From Flavobacterium panacagri (GTDB taxonomy: Bacteria; Bacteroidota; Bacteroidia; Flavobacteriales; Flavobacteriaceae), in the NCBI RefSeq assembly GCF_030378165.1, contig NZ_CP119766.1, positions 4,340,001 through 4,404,000 on the forward strand: a stretch of DNA of 64,000 bases, written 5' to 3'. The notes below the pieces were generated by a model. That model was not told the DNA's origin and searched no databases. It saw only the letters and a list, made by a program, of their open reading frames with translations. The translations under genes and the position numbers were made by a program. The stretch's first letter is position 1, and each line of letters opens with the position of its first letter. Positions 59,137 to 64,000 of this stretch are shown here, one piece after another.

Positions 59137-62079
59137 TTAAAATTTAAGATTAAGACCAAATAGTACTGATCGCTGTCTTGGATAAATCGTTTTGTCTACA
59201 CCATTATTTGTGATTTCAGGATCCAAACCACTGTATTTGGTAAGTACAAAAACGTTCTGAACTCCCGTTGATACTCTTAACGAAGCTTTGCTGTTTAGCC
59301 AGTTCGATAAAGTATAGCCCAACGTAATGTTATCTAATTTTAAAAATGAAGCATTTTCAATATAAAGATCTGATAATACTACATTTGAAGTAGTCTGAAA
59401 ATTGGTTTCCAATACCTGAGATGGAATATTACTTAAAACACCCCCATTTTCCATAGCATCATATTGTGCTCTGCTGGCATCAACCGCATTAAAAATTCGG
59501 TTCCCAATACTTGCACGTAAATTGAATGAAAAGTCAAACTTTTTGTAATTCATATTCGATGCAAATCCTAATGTGAAATCTGGATCTGGATTATTGTAAA
59601 TGTATTTATCTGAATCATTTTTGATATTATCGCCATTTAAATCAGCAAATGCACCATCAATTGGTTTTCCTTCGTTGTTGTATAATTGTTTGTATACATA
59701 GAAAGAATATGGCGTGTAGCCTTCTCTAAAAATTTGCCCTGGAGTTCCTGTTCCTGCAATATTGTCTCCTAAAAAGATATCGGTTCCATTAACTAGATTT
59801 TTGATTCTTCTTTCGAATTTGGCAATATTAAAGTTCATATTCCAGTTAAAATTTTCTGTTCTAACTGCATTCGCGTTAAGCGTAAACTCTACTCCTTTTG
59901 TGGTAAAACTTCCAACATTTTGATAAACACGGTTAGAAAAGTTACTACCATCCGATATTGCTGCGTTTACTAATAAATCTTTAGATTCTTTATAATAAAC
60001 ATCAAGTCCAGCAGCCAAGCGATTGTCTAAAAATCCAAAATCAAGACCTGCGTTGTATGAAGTGGTTTCTTCCCATTTCAAATTGTTTGTTCTTTTTGAA
60101 GGAAGTGCAACAGCTACAGGACTTGCTCCAAAATAATATTCGGAATTTCCACTTCCAACTTGGTATTTCTGCAAGTATCCATTTGGTTCAGGAATATCCT
60201 GCTGTCCTGTAATACCATAACTTAATCTTAATTTTAAGTCAGATAACACGGTGCTTTCTTTAAAGAAATCTTCTTTAATTTTCCATGCAAAAGCTACAGA
60301 AGGGAAATTTCCCCAACGGTTTGCTTCTTCAAATCTTGAAGAACCATCTCTTCTGTAAGACAGCGTTAATAAATATTTATCTCTAAAATTCAAGTTTGTT
60401 CTGGCAAAAAATCCTAACAAAACAACATCTGTATCCAAAGTAGTTTCAGGAAATGTCGATGGCAAATCGGGATTTAAGATATTACCTGTTTCAAATTTTG
60501 AGCTTTGAAATTTTTGATACGAATAACCACCCGTCATTTCAAAATTCAATGATTTAAACGTTTTGTTATAAACCAAATAAGTGTCTAATAATTTATTTCT
60601 TCTAGTTTGTTCCGTATATTCATTTGTACCATACGGAATATTGTTGTTGGATGGAGCAGAACCTGCATCAGCTCCTACTAATCTTCTTCTGTCTCCATTC
60701 GATTCATCAAAACCAACATTTACAACCGCTCTTAAAGCAGGCAAAAAGTGGAATTTATAATCGATTTCAAAATTTCCAAAAATTCTGTCGTTCGTTCCTC
60801 TATCATTTGTATTCAACAATTGCGCAACAGGATTTCTTGCTGCAGTTGAAACTAGCGGATAATTACCGTTTGAATCTACTCCTGTCGTATATTCAAAATA
60901 ACCTCCGTAAGGCGCTCCTTCCACTTTTATTGGCTGTGTTGGGTCAAAACCGATAGCAGCTCCTTCAACAGCATCCGTAAATCGGTTAATCTCGTTTGTG
61001 TAATTAGCCGAAAGCCTCATTTTTAAATGATTGTCCAAGAACGTTGGGTTCATTACTAAACCAACGGTGTTTCTTTTAAAATTATTCGTCAAGCGTAATC
61101 CTTGCTGATCTGTATTTCCAAGTGTTAAACTGGTTGGAATAATATTGAACAAGCTTCCTCTAACGGCTAAACTTTGATCTACTGTTCCAGTATTTCTATA
61201 AATTGCTTTTTGCCAGTCTGTATTTGCTGTTCCTAGTTTATCCAAATCATCGCTTCTTCTGTCTGCAATTACACTTCTAAATTCGTCAGCACTGAAAACA
61301 TCAACGGTTTTAGTCAGCGAACCTGCAGCATATTGCACATTGTAATCTACAGACAATGTTTTACTTCCTTTTTTAGTCGTAATAATAATTACACCATTTG
61401 AAGCACGAGAACCATAAATTGCCGAAGCCGATGCGTCTTTTAAAACTGTGATCGATTCAACCGTTGCTGGGTTCAATGAGGCTAAAAACGAAGAAGAACC
61501 TGTATTGGTCGCATTATCAAGAGGCAATCCGTCAATTACAATAAGTGGGTCATTACTAGCAAAAAGCGAACTTCCTCCTCGAATTCTAATTTGAGAGCTG
61601 GAACCTGGAGCACCAGTTGAATTTACTGTTAGACCTGCCACTCTTCCGTTAAGCAGATTTTCTGTTGTAATATTATTTCCTTTGTTAAAGTCTTTTGTAG
61701 TAAGTGCTGTAACAGATCCTGTAGCGTCTTTCTTTTTAACGCTTCCATATCCTACCTGTACAACCACTTCTTTCAGCTGATTTGTATCTTCTTCAAGATA
61801 TACGGTTACATTTTTCTGCCCGCCAACTGCAATAGTTTGATTGACATAACCAGTAAAGGAAACGGCAATTTGACTATCTGATTTTACTCCAGATAATTGA
61901 AATTTCCCATCAAAGTCAGTAGAGGTGCTGCTATTGACACCTAATACTTTTATGTTCGCTCCCGGTATGGGCTGTTTGGAACCCTTTTCCAAGACGACAC
62001 CGCTGATTGTGTTCTGAGCGAAAACACAAAAAGGAAGCAAGAGTAATAAAAGTAAAAATTTAGTTTTAATCCTTTTCAT
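59137..62079 (-). CDS. SusC/RagA-family TonB-dependent transporter (PUL 2, galactan)
   Basis: 980-residue outer-membrane importer. Signal peptide (1-21), CarboxypepD_reg-like domain (about 23-105, SGVVLEKGSKQPIPGANIKV), plug with LKEVVVQVGYGSVKKKDATGS and VLKDASASAIYGSRASNGVI (about 105-240), then the barrel. First gene of the six-gene galactan operon and divergent from an HTCS. A candidate -7 box and operator lie far upstream (62401-62456), which would give a leader of about 315 bases. Confidence 0.96.
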   Translation of the reverse strand: MKRIKTKFLLLLLLLPFCVFAQNTISGVVLEKGSKQPIPGANIKVLGVNSSTSTDFDGKFQLSGVKSDSQIAVSFTGYVNQTIAVGGQKNVTVYLEEDTNQLKEVVVQVGYGSVKKKDATGSVTALTTKDFNKGNNITTENLLNGRVAGLTVNSTGAPGSSSQIRIRGGSSLFASNDPLIVIDGLPLDNATNTGSSSFLASLNPATVESITVLKDASASAIYGSRASNGVIIITTKKGSKTLSVDYNVQYAAGSLTKTVDVFSADEFRSVIADRRSDDLDKLGTANTDWQKAIYRNTGTVDQSLAVRGSLFNIIPTSLTLGNTDQQGLRLTNNFKRNTVGLVMNPTFLDNHLKMRLSANYTNEINRFTDAVEGAAIGFDPTQPIKVEGAPYGGYFEYTTGVDSNGNYPLVSTAARNPVAQLLNTNDRGTNDRIFGNFEIDYKFHFLPALRAVVNVGFDESNGDRRRLVGADAGSAPSNNNIPYGTNEYTEQTRRNKLLDTYLVYNKTFKSLNFEMTGGYSYQKFQSSKFETGNILNPDLPSTFPETTLDTDVVLLGFFARTNLNFRDKYLLTLSYRRDGSSRFEEANRWGNFPSVAFAWKIKEDFFKESTVLSDLKLRLSYGITGQQDIPEPNGYLQKYQVGSGNSEYYFGASPVAVALPSKRTNNLKWEETTSYNAGLDFGFLDNRLAAGLDVYYKESKDLLVNAAISDGSNFSNRVYQNVGSFTTKGVEFTLNANAVRTENFNWNMNFNIAKFERRIKNLVNGTDIFLGDNIAGTGTPGQIFREGYTPYSFYVYKQLYNNEGKPIDGAFADLNGDNIKNDSDKYIYNNPDPDFTLGFASNMNYKKFDFSFNLRASIGNRIFNAVDASRAQYDAMENGGVLSNIPSQVLETNFQTTSNVVLSDLYIENASFLKLDNITLGYTLSNWLNSKASLRVSTGVQNVFVLTKYSGLDPEITNNGVDKTIYPRQRSVLFGLNLKF

Positions 62080-62823
62080 ACTTTTTTTAATTGGTTTGGT
62101 TTAAGTTAGTTTTTGTTCATTCAGTTTAAGTCGAAAAAAGATAGCAGGAAATAAACCTAAAGAAATAATGTTTAGTTTTTATACTAATTATTTCTTTGAA
62201 TTATAAACTGTTTTCTTTTTAAAATAAGCGTAATCTTTTCTTTAGAATGAGGATAGGTTTCCTCTGTAAAGTTTAATTGGAGTGCTGGTCATTTTTAAAT
62301 TGTTTTTGGTTAAGATAATTAGTTAGATGTTTTGTTGACTTGCTTTAAACAAAAAATAAAACACAATTATTCAATCGTTATAGCTTGTCAACTCACATTG
62401 CAAATTAAGGATACAGCGCGTTTTAAATACAGGGAAAAATTCATTTATAAAAGGGGACAATTTCGTAAAAGGATAAATAGAATGCCTTATAAAAACAGAT
62501 TCTTCATTTTTTTGGTCTAAAAAAAATAACAAAGCAAAAAATTAATCATTAAAAAAACATATTTAATAATACATTAGATTGTCGTTTTAGAACTTTATTA
62601 TTTCAGAAAAAAGTTGGCTCTTAGGCTGAAAAAAGAACCTAGAAATTTCCGCCAATAATTAATCTAAAAAACAAATGTTACTTTTACACCTTATGCAATA
62701 AATTATTATTTTCGCAAAGCATACCGATTTAAGCTATATTCATCTAAAAAGTTGATTCTGCTTTCAGATCACATTCCTTCTATTTTTCGTATATATAAAG
62801 AGCAGTAAGCTTAAAAAAAATCT
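62080..62823. other. 744-base divergent region between susC2 and the second HTCS
   Basis: Contains the operator-like element at 62401-62456 and otherwise AT-rich DNA. A 62-codon plus-strand open frame (62332-62520) crosses that element and has no recognisable protein features. No clear TAnnTTTG box precedes the HTCS; the closest is TATTTTCG near 62707-62714, one base off. Confidence 0.5.
62401..62456 (-). promoter_or_regulatory. Candidate activator operator and -7 box of susC2
   Basis: Plus-strand CAAATTAA (62401-62408; minus TTAATTTG, one mismatch to TAnnTTTG), then GGG ending at 62434 and GGGG ending at 62456. Offsets from the box start (33, 55) match susC1 (33, 56) and the GH2 gene (32, 55). 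As in those, no -33 TTG is present. The divergent HTCS gene at 62824 would encode the activator. Confidence 0.52.
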
Positions 62824-64000
62824 ATGAATAAGTTAGTTTTTCTTGTTATCAGTTTTCTTTCAATAAATGCTTTTGGACAGAATTACCCAATAAGACATCT
62901 TGACATTTCATCAGGACTTTCAAACAATTCTGTTGCCACCATATATCAAGATCAAAATGGATACATGTGGTTTGGAACTTTTGACGGACTTAACAGATAT
63001 GATGGAAACGATTTTAAAATTTACCGCCATATCCATACTGATCCTAATTCTATTCAAGGAAATGCAATAAGCTGTATCGAAGGCGATTATCAAAATAATT
63101 TGTGGATAGGAACAACAGCTGGGCCTGTTATTTTTAATGCAGAACGCTCTTCGTTTAGTCCATTGAAATATATTGGAATTGATAAAAAAGTCAAACCTTT
63201 ACAAATTACTGCTTACGAAATCATTGCCGTACATTCTGAAAATATCATTCTTGTTGCAACAAAGGAAGCAATTGTACTTTATAAAGAAGACCAGAAAACT
63301 GGAACAGCAATACCCTTTAACGGAAAATTAAATTATATAGCCCGTTCTATAGCTTACAATGCCAAGAAAAAAATCTTCTTTGTTTTTATAACTGGAAAAG
63401 GTCTTTGCCAATATGATATTAAATCAAAAAGACTAACACTTCTAAACAATAGCATTACAGGTGCAAATTGTATCAAACTGACAAATGAAGGACTTTGGAT
63501 TGGCTCAGATGAAGGTGCCTATTTGTATAATGCAAGTCTCAATAGCTATTCTAAAAACTACTTTCAGGAAAAAACAGTAGTTCGTGATTTTTTCCAGCAG
63601 GACAACAGACTTTGGATTGCTACCGACGGTGCGGGACTGTATACCATTACAAAAAATCAATCTACTCCTATTTCATATCAGGCAAATGGCCCTATTTCCT
63701 TATTGAAAAGTAAATCGCTGTATGATATTTTTGAAAGCAAAAACGGAGAAATGTGGTTTGGAACACTGCGTGGCGGTGTTAGCATGATGGGAAAAAAGCC
63801 ACTCTATTTTAATCATTACAAAAGCAAAAATCCTCAAACGAATAAAGAAGACGAAGATCCCGCAGCAAACTTCATGCTTTCTTTTTGTGAAGATGAAAAG
63901 AAAAACATTTGGATTGGTACAGATGGTGCAGGAATGCGATACTGGAACAGAAAACAAAACACCTATGATGTTTACTCTACCACATCATCAGCTGGGAGAA
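62824..64000 (+). CDS. Hybrid two-component sensor (HTCS) of the galactan PUL, partial (3' end cut)
   Basis: 392 complete codons from the ATG at 62824 to the window edge, no stop. Signal peptide (1-19, INAFGQN) followed by Reg_prop propeller repeats with the family wording SSGLSNNSVATIYQDQNGYM, MWFGTFDGLNRYDG, LWIGTTAGP, LWIATDGAGLYT, MWFGTLRGGVSMMG and IWIGTDGAGMRYW. This is only the first part of the periplasmic sensor; the kinase, receiver and AraC parts should lie beyond the edge. It diverges from the susC2 operon, as HTCS genes usually do with their targets, so it should sense beta-1,4-galacto-oligosaccharides. Confidence 0.93.
   Translation, partial: MNKLVFLVISFLSINAFGQNYPIRHLDISSGLSNNSVATIYQDQNGYMWFGTFDGLNRYDGNDFKIYRHIHTDPNSIQGNAISCIEGDYQNNLWIGTTAGPVIFNAERSSFSPLKYIGIDKKVKPLQITAYEIIAVHSENIILVATKEAIVLYKEDQKTGTAIPFNGKLNYIARSIAYNAKKKIFFVFITGKGLCQYDIKSKRLTLLNNSITGANCIKLTNEGLWIGSDEGAYLYNASLNSYSKNYFQEKTVVRDFFQQDNRLWIATDGAGLYTITKNQSTPISYQANGPISLLKSKSLYDIFESKNGEMWFGTLRGGVSMMGKKPLYFNHYKSKNPQTNKEDEDPAANFMLSFCEDEKKNIWIGTDGAGMRYWNRKQNTYDVYSTTSSAGR

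Noticed and set aside
62332..62520. A 62-codon plus-strand open frame in the susC2-HTCS gap.
   Set aside because: It overlaps the conserved operator-like element, is Lys/Arg-rich from AT-rich DNA and matches nothing recognisable.

Overview
The window reads as chromosomal DNA of a Flavobacterium-like Bacteroidota. It is AT-rich, carries two SusC/SusD pairs and two hybrid two-component sensors (HTCS), has C-terminal type IX secretion (T9SS) signals on two proteins, and shows a TAnnTTTG-type promoter. Short palindromic repeats lie between genes. No tRNA, rRNA, CRISPR array, transposase or phage gene was seen.

Layout. (1) 1-6984, minus strand: a glycan operon of GH127/GH146-type beta-L-arabinofuranosidase, a DUF5695-like protein and a GH42 beta-galactosidase that runs off the left edge. 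(2) 7450-7908: an RNA methyltransferase of the TrmH/SpoU family. (3) 8058-20722: a non-glycan accessory block. It holds three paralogous Asp-nucleophile alpha/beta hydrolases, an exported Ser hydrolase with an exported isochorismatase-like protein, DoxX, a divergent pair of sigma-54 response regulator and TPR histidine kinase, an NTF2-like protein, a TSUP transporter, an FMN-binding protein and an AraC regulator. (4) 21014-38550, minus strand: a nine-gene polysaccharide utilisation locus (PUL), susC-susD-GH128(T9SS)-GH16-GH43_24-GH43-DUF2264-serine hydrolase-GH43_26. (5) 39264-49706: GH105, HTCS, a LacZ-type GH2 and a BNR_4 beta-propeller enzyme (GH145/PL25-like). (6) 50470-51297: a small exported protein consisting almost only of a T9SS type C sorting cassette. 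(7) 51458-62079, minus strand, with a divergent HTCS from 62824: susC-susD-susE-GH53-GH53-GH2, the same gene order I recall for the Bacteroides beta-1,4-galactan PUL.

How it works together (inference). Regions 4 and 5 look built for type II arabinogalactan: exo-1,3-galactanase and GH16 for the backbone, GH43s for arabinose, DUF2264 (possibly GH154 beta-glucuronidase), and BNR_4 plus GH105 for the rhamnose-glucuronate caps. Region 7 handles type I beta-1,4-galactan. Region 1 supplies further arabinosidase and galactosidase activity. The window is therefore a pectin/arabinogalactan super-locus.

Two non-coding patterns stand out. First, susC1 (38550), the LacZ-type GH2 (48116) and susC2 (62079) share an upstream arrangement: a CAAAT-type -7 box, then GGG and GGGG tracts ending 32-33 and 55-56 bases from the start of that box. 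I read this as a shared activator operator. Second, two of the paralogous hydrolase genes (8915, 19738) share a TTTTCCC direct repeat of 21-bp period at an identical offset from a weak -7 box, a candidate site for the local AraC protein. Gaps inside the PULs hold long inverted repeats and at least three families of palindromic repeat.
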